Source of the DNA: Lycorma delicatula
Taxonomy: Eukaryota; Arthropoda; Insecta; Hemiptera; Fulgoridae
Length of the DNA stretch: 64,000 nucleotides
Reading direction: 5' to 3'
NCBI RefSeq assembly: GCF_047948215.1
Contig: NC_134455.1
Coordinates: forward strand, 300,780,147-300,844,146
Below the pieces are notes generated by a model. That model worked only from the letters and a program-made list of their open reading frames with translations, was not told the DNA's origin and did not search any database. Numbering within the stretch: the first letter of the stretch is position 1; each line of letters opens with the position of its first letter. Position numbers and translations under genes: made by a program. This document shows positions 45,989 to 57,678 of this stretch, in pieces.

Positions 45989-46703
45989 TTATAATATATT
46001 CTTTTGCATTATTAATTTCTTTTCTATTTCTGCAATATTTACATTATTTGTATTACTCGATTCTTCTAAAAATGAAACAACTGGTTTATGATAACTAAAA
46101 TAAGAAATAAATACTCTTAAATGTAATTTATCTAAACAACTTGTAAATACTGCATCTATTGTTGTTCCATACCGTGTTGTACTTATATTTTTATCATTAG
46201 ACATTATTAAGTTTAATTTTTCTTTTAAAAAGTCTACGAGTAGCTTTGATGATTCTTCAGCGAAATTTATGTTGAAATCTCGACTCAAAATTAAAGGTAT
46301 TTCATGAAAATTTTCGTTTAGTAATTTTGATCCTTCTTCAATATATATAAGCAAATTTGTATGTAAAAATTGTATAATTTGTTGAATGGTATTTCTTGGT
46401 GAAATATATACGGCTATTATCAAAATTATTTGCTTATTGGAATCTTTGCAATGCGCTGCGCATATTTCTCCAATTTCAGATACATTGAAGCTAAAATTTT
46501 TTGTTTGTCTTAGATGAATATCCATATGAGAAATCATTATGTGTAGTGTCTTGTGCAGTATGATTAATAGCCACTCCAACAGCTGAAACTTGTGGTTTTT
46601 TGAACTTGACAATGCAATTAAAATCAGGAATATGTATAGGGTTTTCGACGTTCGTATGAGTTTCGGATAATATTTGTACATTTGATTGTTGTACAATAGT
46701 CAT
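45989..46703 (-). pseudogene. Helitron-associated endonuclease domain
   Basis: The minus strand starts VQILSETHTNVENPIHIPDF (the SETW-like Glu motif), NCIVKFKKPQVSAVGVAI, then shifts frame near 46530 to FSFNVSEIGEICAAH, IILIIAVYISPRNTIQQII, EIPLILSRDFNINFAEESSK (GDFN with Gly changed to Arg), TTRYGTTIDAVFTS and YFSYHKPVV (the terminal His motif). This is the APE-like endonuclease found after the helicase in Helentrons. One frameshift is evident. The open frame of 235 codons (45989-46696) includes out-of-frame sequence at its start. Confidence 0.8.
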
Positions 46704-46799
46704 TAAGATCTTGTGCGTGTACGCAAACTTTGACAGTTAATTGACAATCTAGATAAACCTCTTCTCTGCGCAATGAAATCACTCAATGTTTAACTGATT

Positions 46800-47910
46800 G
46801 TTATTAGAGGATTCAATGAAAGCCTTTTGAATGCAATGATTTTACTGATGTTGAATTTCTTCTTCCATGATAAAATATTGATTTATTATCTTTCGTTACA
46901 ATATATAACCGTTCTTTAGAAGTAACTCTTGACAAAGTCACATATACTAATTCTAAAAAGTGTTTTTTTTCATATTCAAAATAATTTTATCGAAAGTGCC
47001 TCCTTGTGATTTATGTTTTGTAATTGCACATGCAGATAAAAGTGAAAAATTCTTTCTTCTTGCATCTATTGTTTTATTGTTATTTAGTGGTATTGTAGAT
47101 GTCCTTGTAAAAATTGGTACCGCATTCGGATTTATGTTATGTTTTTTTCATATAACTTTTCCATTAATTTCTGAATTTTCTTCCATTTCTTTTTTTTTGG
47201 AAATAGCATCCAAATTATTGTAATATCACCGTCTTAATTTCTGTCCCCTTGACATAATTTACCAACCCTTCCATTAGCCAAGCCATCTGAAACATCTACA
47301 TTTGTAGTTAATATGTAGTATCTATCACAAACAAGTATTATTTCATATGGTAATCCTCCAGTGTCGATAGTAGTCATTTTATGTCATTTTTTCTAATAAA
47401 ATTTTGGTGTTCTGAGTTTTGACATCCAGTATATACATCTTTAGCTACTGAAACGATTTTATTTTCTGCAGCACTTAAAACACGATTGTTATATTCCTGT
47501 ACTGCCGCATTAGATAAGAAAAATCGTACAGCGTTTGGACATTTCGTTTCCGCTTCTTCTTTAGTTACAAATCTTGATTTAATTAATTGTAATTCTTCAT
47601 CAGATAGTTTTATTCCATCTCCTATTTTTGTCAAAGCTTTTGCGGACATAATATTACTTTGTCTCATTACTTGTGATAATTCAAAAAAATTTAATCCATG
47701 CCGTAGCGTAGGTCCAGTCATTTTTATTTTTATTTCTTTGTATATAGGAGTTCTCATAACCGGAGGTAATTGCCGTAAGTCTCCTATTAATATAATATCT
47801 AAACCGCCAAAATTTGATTTGAAATTGCTTGTAATTTGTTTTAAACGCTGATCAATTTGTTCTAACAATTTACCTCCAGTCATGCTTACCTTATAGATTA
47901 TGAGAACTTT
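46800..47910 (-). pseudogene. Helitron PIF1-type helicase core
   Basis: Reading the minus strand, VLIIYKVSMTGGKLLEQID corresponds to the Walker B region, where the usual Asp-Glu is replaced by Tyr-Lys. GGLDIILIGDLRQLPPVM (motif III, GDxxQLPPV) and an open stretch to 47374 follow. In another frame are TGGLPYEIILVCDRYYILTT, NVDVSDGLANGRVGKL and ITKHKSQGGTFDKI (motifs V and VI), then LSRVTSKERLYIV. No Walker A GxGKT is present between 47910 and 48091. The protein would unwind DNA during rolling-circle transposition; with Walker A gone and B altered it cannot. Confidence 0.85.
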
Positions 47911-48091
47911 ACAAATATGAATAATGCTCTGTACTGATAAGCGACTTCAATACTGAATAGAAGTAGTTTTGACATTGATATTTTTAATGTAGTATGTACT
48001 ATCGTAACATATATATTTCGTTTACATCTGAGTTTGGATCGTTGTATAAATATTCAAAAGGATTTGTTTCTGGAAATCTATTTGCGACATT

Positions 48092-48530
48092 TTATATTTC
48101 TTCTTCATCACATGAAGTTCCTTCGCGGCATAATTCACGAAAAATTAGTAAAGTTGTGTCAATATCTATATTTGATTCAAACTCTTTTATTTTTTGTAGA
48201 ATTAGATCTTCATTGTCGTCATATATTTGAATCAATTTCATGTCTGATAAAATATCTGACTCTTCATTGCGGAATGAAAAATGCAAATTGACCATTTTTA
48301 TTTTATATTCGTTGAAATCACTAGCCATATCATAATTTCTATAACGTATATTACTGGTTAATCAAATTCTCCTTTGTTATTTTTTTCTGTATATTGATAC
48401 AAATTGCGCCAAAGAAATGTCTTCTAAATAATCTGGTCTTTTCTCATACTTTTCGAACCAATTTCCTCTCCATATATCTGTACAATCGTCTTCCATATTA
48501 CTCAATTTGTTCATAGTCTTTTCGATTCTT
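48092..48530 (-). pseudogene. Helitron helicase, N-terminal region
   Basis: The minus strand reads WFEKYEKRPDYLEDISLAQF (matching the RPxxLENLCLAEF region of Helitron helicases), then in another frame MASDFNEYKIKMVNLHFSFR and NEESDIL (matching the LPWRNEEDLL region) and a coiled acidic stretch with LILQKIKEFESNID. It lies upstream of the ATPase core. The frame breaks between the first and second parts. Confidence 0.7.
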
Positions 48531-48672
48531 CACTACTAAGTAGTGTTAGTCTTTTCGATACTTTTCACTATTTTTCAAGAGAACTAATTCATTCACTTTA
48601 CTTTGACTTCACTGTACAGTTAATTTGATTTAACCAAGTTTTTATAATCTTTTTTTTATAGTCGTTATTATA

Positions 48673-49563
48673 CACAATGAGCAACATAAAACCAAACCGA
48701 AACGTAAACTGCTGCAGAATCGGAAGGCTATGTTGGAATGAAATTTTATGAATGATACGGATAAATTAAATAAGAAAACATAGAAGTAATTTAATTGTTA
48801 CATTTATTTACCTTATTGTTAAAAAAGTGTTCAAAATGACCGCCCTGGGCATCAATGCAATTTTGTGCTCGACTGATCATATTGAGGGTCGCCTGACATA
48901 AAATGTGGTTGTTAATTGCGTTGAATTCTCGTTGAATGTTCCTGGGGAACGTAGAGGACACCGTCTTCTGCTGACAGCTCGTTTTCTGTCTCCTTCAGTT
49001 GTTGCACAGTTGTAACGCGGTATGGTTTCAATTTTAATCCGTGAAGAATTTTACGACAAGATGTGTATTTAAAACCAAATTGTTGGGATAACTTGCGTAC
49101 TGATTTTTTTTTTTGACTATCACTAATTCTTTCAATATCGGCAATGGGCTGTGAAGTCCTAACGGAAGGTTGCCTATTTCGTTTTGCATTTGAAACCGAA
49201 CCGGTTGTAAGGCATTTTTTAACTAAATCGTGTATGCTACTCTTCGCTGGGATACAGGCATTTGTAGGAATGTTTTATACGAATACTTGACGTGATTCCT
49301 CAGACGATTCAGAACGAATATCGGCCTCAATAATAGCTGTCCTCTCCTGGATTGAATAAGGCACATTACACAAACACAACTGCTCTCACAATACTGCTCT
49401 GCAATAAAACGTATACTACACCGACACGTTACCAACTGATAAACGGCAACAACAATCAGTAGTAACTTATATATCCACTAATCGCGCTGGTTGTGTGAGA
49501 GTCTTTCATGAATAATGTTTGGTAGCGGTTTCATATGGGTTCGGTTTTATGTTGCTTACCCTC
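48673..49563 (-). mobile_element. mariner/IS630-type transposon, core deleted, with TIRs
   Basis: The ends are inverted repeats: GAGCAACATAAAACC at about 48679-48693, and GGTTTTATGTTGCTTACCCTC at 49543-49563, whose reverse complement is GAGGGTAAGCAACATAAAACC. TA dinucleotides flank both ends (48671-48672 and 49564-49565), the target duplication typical of this superfamily. Inside on the minus strand is a transposase with its DNA-binding half and its last 40 residues but no catalytic middle. Total length is 891 bp. It could have been moved in trans by a complete relative. Confidence 0.85.
48790..49400 (-). pseudogene. mariner-type transposase, N-terminus joined to C-terminus
   Basis: The minus strand reads ADIRSESSEESRQ, IPAKSSIHDLVKKCLTTGSV, SQPIADIERISDSQKKSVRK, LSQQFGFKYTSCRKILHGLK and LKPYRVTTVQQLKE, the helix-turn-helix region of an IS630-like transposase. 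Near 48936-48950 it jumps to QREFNAINNHILCQ and AQNCIDAQGGHFEHFF, the standard C-terminal tail, ending close to 48800. The DDE/D catalytic segment of roughly 180 residues is absent. The remaining frame is broken in places. Confidence 0.8.
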
Positions 49564-49679
49564 TATAATAAAAAAAAATGGAACAAAGAAAAATAAACCT
49601 GAAAAACTTTTTTTTAAAAAGAAATGTTCATACGTTCATATAATTCCAATGTGAAAAATCATATATATATTTAGATCAG

Positions 49680-49681
<2 letters not shown>

Positions 49682-49720
<39 letters not shown>
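49682..49720. repeat. (TA)n microsatellite
   Basis: An uninterrupted alternating TA tract followed by ACACAG. Confidence 0.95.
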
Positions 49721-49727
<7 letters not shown>

Positions 49728-50022
49728 TGTATTAAACCGAATTTTTTATTCTTCTTAAATGAAAATTGTATCCCTAAAACAGATGTGAAATCATTAAGCG
49801 ACGTAAAGGGATCATGACTATGTATGATCGGGAGAAAAAATGAAAGTTCATCTTAATTAAGGTGCTACAGTGAATATTCACTTTATTTTGAAATACAGTT
49901 TTTCTTTTATAATTCTTTTTTTATATCATCATTTTTTATTTTTTAACAAATTAGTATCTAAATTATTGACAGCATCCAATTTTTCATTAATTAGTTAAAA
50001 AAGTTATGCATGAAAAGTCAAA

Positions 50023-50025
<3 letters not shown>

Positions 50026-50078
<53 letters not shown>
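50026..50078. repeat. (TA)n microsatellite, longest uninterrupted tract in the window
   Basis: More than 50 bp of uninterrupted TA. Confidence 0.95.
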
Positions 50079-50080
<2 letters not shown>

Positions 50081-52500
50081 CAAAATGCTTTTACTACAAA
50101 CTGCTGAAATAATTCCAGAACCTAAAAAGTTCAAAGATGTTTTTTAAAAGCTAATTACGTGATATTAAAATGCACGATAAAAACAGCGTACCGTTGTAAT
50201 TAAACTTTAATAAAAGTAAAGACAATAATTGTCATATTTACTTTTTTAATTTTTGTTTTTAAATTTAAAATTTTTTTAACAATGTGAAAAAAGAAAAATA
50301 CAATTTTTCTTTTTTATTCTGCTAATAAAAATTTATTAGAATTCTTATATTTACTTTATTGTAAAAAATCAGTTTAAATTAATTGTTATTTTTATTTTTC
50401 TAATTCTCATTAAATACCCAAAATCTGAAAAGTAATATTGCTTCAAATTTTGCTCAAGTAGTTGGCCATAAAGCTTTCTATAATTTAGCTTTGTATGATT
50501 ATTTTTTAATAATTGTAACTTTTGATTTTCTTTACAAAGGTTCTTTAACAATAATCTTCATCTTTTAGAATACGGTCTAAGAATGTAAAGCTCGTAACAT
50601 AAACTGTAGTGCTAAGAAAAATGTAAAGGTTATTTAATTAGAATGATTCTTATTTAAGTACACAAACAATAAACAGAAAATTTTTCATAAACACGAACAG
50701 TAGATCTGAAAATAAAGTTTGCTTCGTAACTTTGCAAGTCTCATCTTAGATGAGTTGCAGAGTACATCAATAAAAATAATACTCCCGAAAAATATGTTAT
50801 GTATGATATAACATATTAAGACAAATTTCTTTTCTTGACTACTTAATTTAATTTCTCATATTCTATTTTATGAAAAGAGGCAGAATATTAGAAGGTAAGG
50901 TATTTGAGTATTCAGGAGTTCTCGAATTAACTATTCTAAGTATGTGATCGTTGTCTGCCTTAAGTAAGTTTTAGAGTATCGACCTTTAAACTAAGTCCAT
51001 GGCCAAAATTTGGTGAACTGGAATTCAGAAATTGACGTGCTTTCATGTTTTATACAACTAATTACATAGATTCAAAAAACTGTTCATTTTACTTATATTA
51101 TTATTTTACTTATATTTTAATATCAGTTCATGATACTTATGATTTGAAGGAGAGTTTTAACTAATAGTTTAATAATGACATAAAATTGATATTATAGGAA
51201 GATATTTGTAATCTCCCTAAAATATCCTTTTGTTTAGAATAAAATGATTATTGAAGTATTTTCTGCTGAAATATCTTTTATAGTAGCAAATCATAATCAA
51301 ATATTCCGTTTCATATGTATTTAAATTAAATAAACAATATTAGGCTGATAGAATAAAAATAACTAAAAAGAATCACTACAAAATTGATGAGTTATATTTT
51401 TTATAATAATTTTGGACTTAATGACAAATTGAAGGTTGCTAAATTTTATTCACCGATCAATATTCGGTTAAGCATTCTTAGGATCATCATTATTGATATT
51501 TCCTATTCAAAATTTTTTAGAAAAACCAAATAAAATACACCTTTTTAGTTTACTCGTACATTTAAGGAACTCAAATTTGTATCTGGGTTAAAATCCCAAA
51601 TAATAGACCCTATTATTGCATGAAGATTTATTGTTTTTAATTTTCATTGAATCAAATTGAATCAATCGTTATCTAGTTATTGACTCATTCAATTAAATAT
51701 GGTACTAAAAAATTAAAAATTAGTGTGTTTGTTTCGATATGATGAATATGAAGTTGATTATATTAGTTAAAGAGTGGCATTATTGAGTCGTAGATAAAAT
51801 CATATTCGAAAAGAAAATTTTATTAATTATTTGTCACAGACAAATTTGGTTTAGACAAAATTTTATTTTCATCTTACAGTAATTTTGGAAAAATATAATT
51901 AGTCATAGCCTCATTATACTCGAATTATTAGTAGCAGTCAATAATAAGAGTTAAAAATCTAGTTTTACGAGTAGTTAATTATGCTTTATTTTTGCCTGAG
52001 GTAATAAAATATTTTACAAACACAATTATATCCCTGTTTTCACAACCGGTGTTTTCTTTTGCTATTGTCTGCGTTTTCTCGTTCAGCTTGCATAAAAGAA
52101 GAAGATTTGAATTGAAGTAATTACTCTTGACTATTACTTGCAAAGTGGCCAATACCCTAAAAACAGTTGTTGTAAAAATGCCAAAACTGGATGAGAACAC
52201 TATGAAAAGTTTATTTATGACGTAGTTAATAGGGAATATTTCTAAAACTGATTATACATTTGTTACGTATTCAAAAGTAAATTAGTTAAGAGTAGTAAAA
52301 GTAATTGCTTCCCTTTTGTAGCTCAGAAATATTTTAAAGATAACTGGATTAATAAAATGAAAGTGATAATTCAGGAAACATGACGTATAAAACAACCTTG
52401 GTCTATTTTATTTTTACTGTGAATGTTTCAATCCAGTAGTAAACAACGTTGAAACACATCGACAGAGGTAACTCCTATTTAAGTAATCCTCATTGTATTT

Positions 52501-52773
52501 TTGTTATTACAAATATTGTGCGTTGAAGAAAAAATATTAAAAAGAAAAAATCTGATGTGGACCTCACTTGACTTCCTTATACGACTTATGGAGAATATTG
52601 TTCGACAATATCAGAGAAGTAATGAACTAAAAGATAAGAATTTTTTGCAATTTATTACAGATCGGGCTTGTTTTTCACAGTGTATATGTTGTTCTTGTGA
52701 GGATCTATTTTTCAGTCACTCTGTTTATAACGTTAATGAAGATAATATTAAACAGAAATTACAGAATAATTAA
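52501..52773 (+). pseudogene. possible Helitron N-terminal Cys-motif fragment
   Basis: A 90-codon frame contains RQYQRSNELKDKNFLQFITD followed by CICCSCEDLFFSHSVYNVNE. The pattern of a short helix, then CxxC, then LFFxxSV resembles the segment upstream of the Rep domain in arthropod Helitron proteins, which reads like ICxCCxRLxFxxSV. The frame ends in a stop at 52773 with no downstream match, so only a fragment is present. It lies on the strand opposite to the Helentron 4 kb away, so it is a separate insertion if real. It is an inference from a short motif. Confidence 0.45.
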
Positions 52774-52964
52774 ATAAAATTAAATTGGAAAATCCAAAAA
52801 TAATACGATTCTAAATTATAATTTTCAATTAATATTAAATAATCAGATGTTTAGCCAACTCTATTACATACACAAATATGTAATAATGCCTATTAACTTC
52901 ATTTACACATTTTTAAAAGTACATAAAATTTTATTTTACTAATAACTTCTGATATTTTTTCATA
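52774..52964. other. AT-rich spacer
   Basis: Nothing recognised. Confidence 0.4.
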
Positions 52965-53560
52965 TTTTTTTTATTGTTATTATTTTATAATTATTTATTG
53001 TAAAACGTTTTTTTGCAATCACGGGTTAATAAATTAATAAATCAATATATTTAAATCAAAATAAAAGTTATAAAATAGGAGACGAAGTCTGATTCGAACC
53101 GATGTGCCTTCTCTTGTAAGATCCAATTATTTCATTAATTAAAATTTTATTTGACTTTAACTAATCAATGAAAATAAGAACCCCTTATGATATAGCGTTG
53201 AAAAGCTCTCAATGAGAGCTTATTACTGCATTTAAGAAAAAGTCCAAAATCTAGATTTTTTGGGTTTTGGTATTTTTTGGACTCTTTTGGTTCAGTCGAT
53301 TGCATTCAAAATGGGAGGTACACAACTAGATGTTACACAATCCTAAATCAAATATTTCAACATACTAGGCTAATCGTTTTATAATTGTGTGGGATACCTA
53401 CCTACATACATACGTATAGACGTATATGACGTATGGACCTCACGCTGAAACTAGTCAATGGATTCAGGGATGGTCATAATGGATATTTCCGTTCAAATCT
53501 GGAAACGAAATTTTTCGCGATCACAATACTTTCTTTACTTTACAAGGAAGTAAAAACATA
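52965..53560 (-). repeat. dispersed non-coding repeat with a B-box-like site
   Basis: On the minus strand the block opens GTTTTTACTTCCTTGTAAAG and GAAAGTATTGTGATCG, a start very like that of the repeats at 7501 and 31302 (TTTTTACTTTCC...GAAAGTATTGTAATCG). It runs through a CGTATGTATGTAGGTAGG-type stretch and the hairpin-forming AAGCTCTCATTGAGAGCTT, and includes GGTTCGAATCA (53090-53100), which resembles a pol III B box. It ends near CGTGATTGCAAAAAAACG at about 52990-53030. There is no open frame. I believe it is a high-copy repeat in its host, from recollection of similar sequence, not from a search. Confidence 0.6.
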
Positions 53561-54840
53561 ATTTTTATTTAATTTTATTGATATTTTTTAAAAGACGTAA
53601 TTTAATAATTAAATAACAAAAATGTTTATAGTTTTTTTAATTTTTTTTTTTAAGAAATAAATATAAATTACACATGTCTAATATTTAATTATTATGAACA
53701 ATATTATATCTATATTTCACGAAATTTATTAACGAGAAAATCAGAAAAATTAGAAAATTCATAGTTATTTAAATCACCATAAATTGGTTATAGTAGGCTA
53801 GGGAAGTGATCTTCGCATGAATTTTAACTCTGAGCAATACTTTTTTAAATTGAAGAATTCTTTAAAACTATTGTCATTCTAATTTTAATGAGAAAGTTTT
53901 TGTACGAAGATATATTTCTAATTTGTTAATATTAAAAGTATAATTAAAATTATTTTCTCCTTAATTTATAAATAATATTATTATTTATAATAATTATATT
54001 TTATCTACATTTTAAACCGTTTTGTTTCCAAAGCGTAGAATGAATGCTTCTTAAACTATTTTGTAGAATCAATCTGCATATTTGTGAAGGCAAAATTTGA
54101 ATTTTCAATAAACAAAAACATGTTGTTTAGTGGTGATAATTATTATCTTTTACTGGTTATCAAGGAGTTCGTCGGTAAAAAGGTGACGAATTCAACGAAC
54201 TACGTTTACAGTTGTAAACATGACCTAAACTAACTGTGAAATGAAAATTGGAAAAAAAAATAAGCGTGAAGACATTATATTTTAGTTCAATTAGATTAGT
54301 AATAAAGAATACTTTCAAAAATTACAGCGAATTTTGTTAGATAATGTTGTTTTCCCATTTGATGAACCGCGGGACACGAAGAAGTCATTTTATTCATTAT
54401 TTTAATGTAACTTTACGAATTGCGCCCTAGGTAATAGTACTTTACAGTACAACAAAAACTTGATAATGAACTTGAAATGATCAAATTTAATAGAATATAT
54501 ACTACAGTTTGTTTAAATAGTAAATGCTGTTATATAAATGAAGATATTGAAGATGAAACAATTTTTTTAATTCCCATCAATTGTTTAAAAAAAATAATAA
54601 ATGTATTAATTTACGACAGATTCTACTAGCTTTATTAAGTAAGAAAAAATATGAAGTGAATGATATGACATTAAAAAAAAAAACATTTGTCCTTGAATTT
54701 CAATTTGTTTGTTCCAAGGCAATAAATTTTAATATTAAATCCATAAGAACACAATTAGTAATTCATAAAAATAAAAAATAAAAATAAAAGAATAATCTAA
54801 CAAAACGTCGTGATTTCTAAAAAAATCACAATGAAATTGT

Positions 54841-54943
54841 AAACCGGCACGATTTCATTTATATGCAATACATATCACATTTACAAAAATAATAAAATTC
54901 TTATAATTTTTTGTTGTTAAAGAAATGAAATCGAGCCGGTAAT
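54841..54943. repeat. 20-bp imperfect inverted repeat with AT-rich loop
   Basis: The arm at about 54842-54860 (ACCGGCACGATTTCATTT) is the reverse complement of AAATGAAATCGAGCCGGT (54923-54940) except for one base. A 60-nt AT-rich loop separates them. Just upstream, GTGATTT (54810-54816) pairs with AAATCAC (54823-54829). Confidence 0.75.
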
Positions 54944-56537
54944 AGTTTTGTAATAAATTTTTATTTTTTTTTGTTTATTATATGGAATTCTTAAACATTG
55001 TTTATTATCTGCTATTGTATATCTATTGTCTATTACACATATTTCACATGTATTATTTTTTTAAGAATATTCTATCTTAATAACTGATTTTTATAATAGA
55101 AATGTAGTGTCTTACCTTTTTTGATATCAGTATCGTTTTGTTAAAAACAGTTTTATTTATATTGCAGAAATTGTTATTTTTTGAGGAGAAAATTATATCT
55201 GCGAGACTTACCGTACGGTTTACAATTTCATTGTAATTTTTTTGGATATAAATTTTAATGTAAAATTTACTTTTGTCTTCATCATTATTTACCACTTGTT
55301 AATATATTTTGTTCAAAGAGATCAGAATTTTAACATTGTACACTTTTACCCGGAATAGGAATATATTACATACGACTGACTGAAACAAAGGTTGCAAATT
55401 ATAATAAAATCCTCCCTCAAAAAAATCTTATATTTTCGTTTCAAAATATTTGTTTTTTTTTTATTTCTAAATAAATCACTATAATAATAGGATAAAAATT
55501 TTCGATTTTTAACGTAAAGACTAATATGATATTGTTAGACTACTTTTCAGAAGACTATAAGATTTATTTTCAACGACGATATAGAAATATAACTTAGCTA
55601 CCGTTTTAAGAGTTTCCGTTCCAATAAACCTTCACAAATAAATGTAGTTCCTGTTTTCTTTCAGCACAATTTGGCTCTAAGAATAGTCGTAATTTAAAAT
55701 TCGACATTTATTCCCTACTGATCGAGTTTTTTATATGACAAAAAAAAAACGCGCGTTTTCGTAAACATTACTGTTCCATGAACAATGTTTCTTTCAATTC
55801 ACATAATATAAATAACCTGAATTTAGACATATAAATAAATTAAAATTGATAGAGTTGCAGAATTTAAATTTTAAAATTTAATTTATTTGTCCTTAAATTT
55901 TTCTAATAAACTTCAATATTACTGTTATTTTATAAGCGTTATTATTATTTTTTAATAAAAAAACAATTTCTTGATAAAAAATCTTATTTAAGTAATAAAT
56001 TAACATTTGCCTTATTATAAGTTAATTAAGACATATACGTAGGAAATAAACAAAACTAATTTTTACTTATTGTGACAGATCGTATAATAGAATGGAATCA
56101 GTACAAGTTAACATTAATATAAAATGGCTCGTATTCTGTAATATTCGGTTATTTTTTTAAAAAAAGAGTCGAAATAAAAGAAAAAAAATGTAACATTGAA
56201 TTTATAGCTAGTTTTCTACTTATTAATTTAATAAATGATTACTAACCACAAAATTAAAAAATTAAGTGTTATAAAATTTAAGTAAATTGTAATTATTACG
56301 TTAAAAAATACTATTAATTAACAATACCCGAAAATTAAAATACCAGTGTCAAGAATCATAAGTATACTAAACCAGGGTACTAGAGAAATTATGAAAGATT
56401 CACCGTTTCCTTTCTCGACCAATATTATTAACCAACAACACGCCAAAGACTTTGAAATTTAGGCAAATGTTGACCATTTAAAAGTACAAGTTATAATGCA
56501 GTATGATTACGTCATGTGCATCTAGTCTATAATGAAA

Positions 56538-56629
56538 CCATTAACGCATGAGTGCGAATAAGTTACAACTCCAGCCTAGGCAATTGCAAGAAACACTCCT
56601 GAGAAAACTTCTCAGGAATGCATTAATGG
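56538..56629. repeat. compound stem-loop
   Basis: CCATTAACGCAT (56538-56549) pairs with ATGCATTAATGG (56618-56629) at 11 of 12 positions. Immediately inside the right arm is a perfect 9-bp hairpin TCCTGAGAA-AAC-TTCTCAGGA (56597-56617), so the two stems could stack end to end. The left side holds a 47-nt internal segment. Confidence 0.7.
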
Positions 56630-57678
56630 CCATCATTTTAGGGTAATTAAAAACCGTATTTTTTCCACCGCTAAGAAAATATTGGGGTTATTGATTTAAA
56701 TCAATGATATATTGTTTACGGAATATTTATTTATTTTTTTAATTTTTCAAAAATACATTAAAATATACAGTTCTATGGCAATAGGTTATCAGTCATAAAT
56801 TTTGCCTTTTCTTTACTATCGATCGGTCATAGATATATTTATTTCTTCCTCAGAATTCGACAAAATTATCAAATGGATAAACAGTGTACTCGTATATAGA
56901 AACTTAGTTACCTATTGTTGTACTTTCAAATTAACCTCTACTTCCTGACTACTAAATCAGATTAATGTTAGTTACAAAAATCTACTGATTAGACAATTTC
57001 TAATAAAAAACCAGAAAATATTAAACTTTTAAAAAATAAAAAAACTACTGCCTTACTGTTTTACAGAAAATTATATTTAAAAAACTTAGAAAACAAAATA
57101 TTGAAGAGAAATTGAGTTTATTACTGTGTGGTATAAATATAATTTCTTAAAAATTACAAAAAAATGATAAAAATTACAGTATATTTAATAGAATAAAATT
57201 TGAACAATAAAACGTGTACTGATTGATACACATTCGCGAGTTTTTTCTTGTGACGGCACTGATTGCAAACCATTCATCATTTCAACATAGTTCATGTCTG
57301 ACCAATTCATGAACTTCTATCAAACTTTTCATAACTTACTTTTAATTAATACAAGACAATATACTACCATTTCTTTCAATTTGACCTTTCAGATGTAATT
57401 AGCAGCAGCGTAGTTATCGTTAAGCTGTTGGTAATCTCACCCTTCTTATTAAGATTAGGAATCCATTTAATATGTTATCAAACTTGATCAGTAAGTATTT
57501 ATTTACTTGATTAGTTGCATTTGCATAGTTTTATGTATTTGTACATTTCGTGTTTTCTAAGTTAGTTGAACAAATCTAAATCAAAATCTTGATATACTAG
57601 AACAGAAAGAATTTACGAATACACAAATATTTGACTAAAATAGCATTTTTTATTACATACTTAAGAAACTCTTAAAAG

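Larger units (their letters stand above)
45985..48530 (-). mobile_element. Helitron (Helentron-type) remnant: helicase plus endonuclease
   Basis: On the minus strand the order is a helicase N-terminal region (48530-48092), a PIF1-type helicase core (about 47910-46800), and an APE-like endonuclease (46703-45989). A helicase followed by an endonuclease is the layout of Helentron-type Helitrons in animals. The rolling-circle Rep domain upstream is not seen here. The element is AT-rich, with codon use close to background, and broken by several shifts and stops. I could not identify terminal hairpin or insertion-site features with confidence. Confidence 0.85.
49564..52500. other. AT-rich desert with long TA microsatellites
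   Basis: No gene recognised. TA tracts lie at 49682-49720 and 50026-50078. Minus-strand frames at 50369-50551 and 51979-52200 have no motif I know. Confidence 0.5.
53561..57678. other. AT-rich desert with two structured spots
   Basis: No gene recognised. It contains the inverted repeat 54841-54943 and the compound stem-loop 56538-56629, listed separately. Open frames at 54581-54781 and 55077-55295 (minus) are low-complexity. Confidence 0.5.

Noticed and set aside
47486..47851. 121-codon plus-strand frame
   Set aside because: Antisense to the Helitron helicase core.
48530..48550. CACTAC-TAA-GTAGTG hairpin beside the Helentron as its terminal hairpin
   Set aside because: It is short, lies on the side where the element's 5' end should be, and no matching terminal sequence supports it.
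51979..52200. 73-codon minus-strand frame
   Set aside because: No motif recognised and no supporting context.
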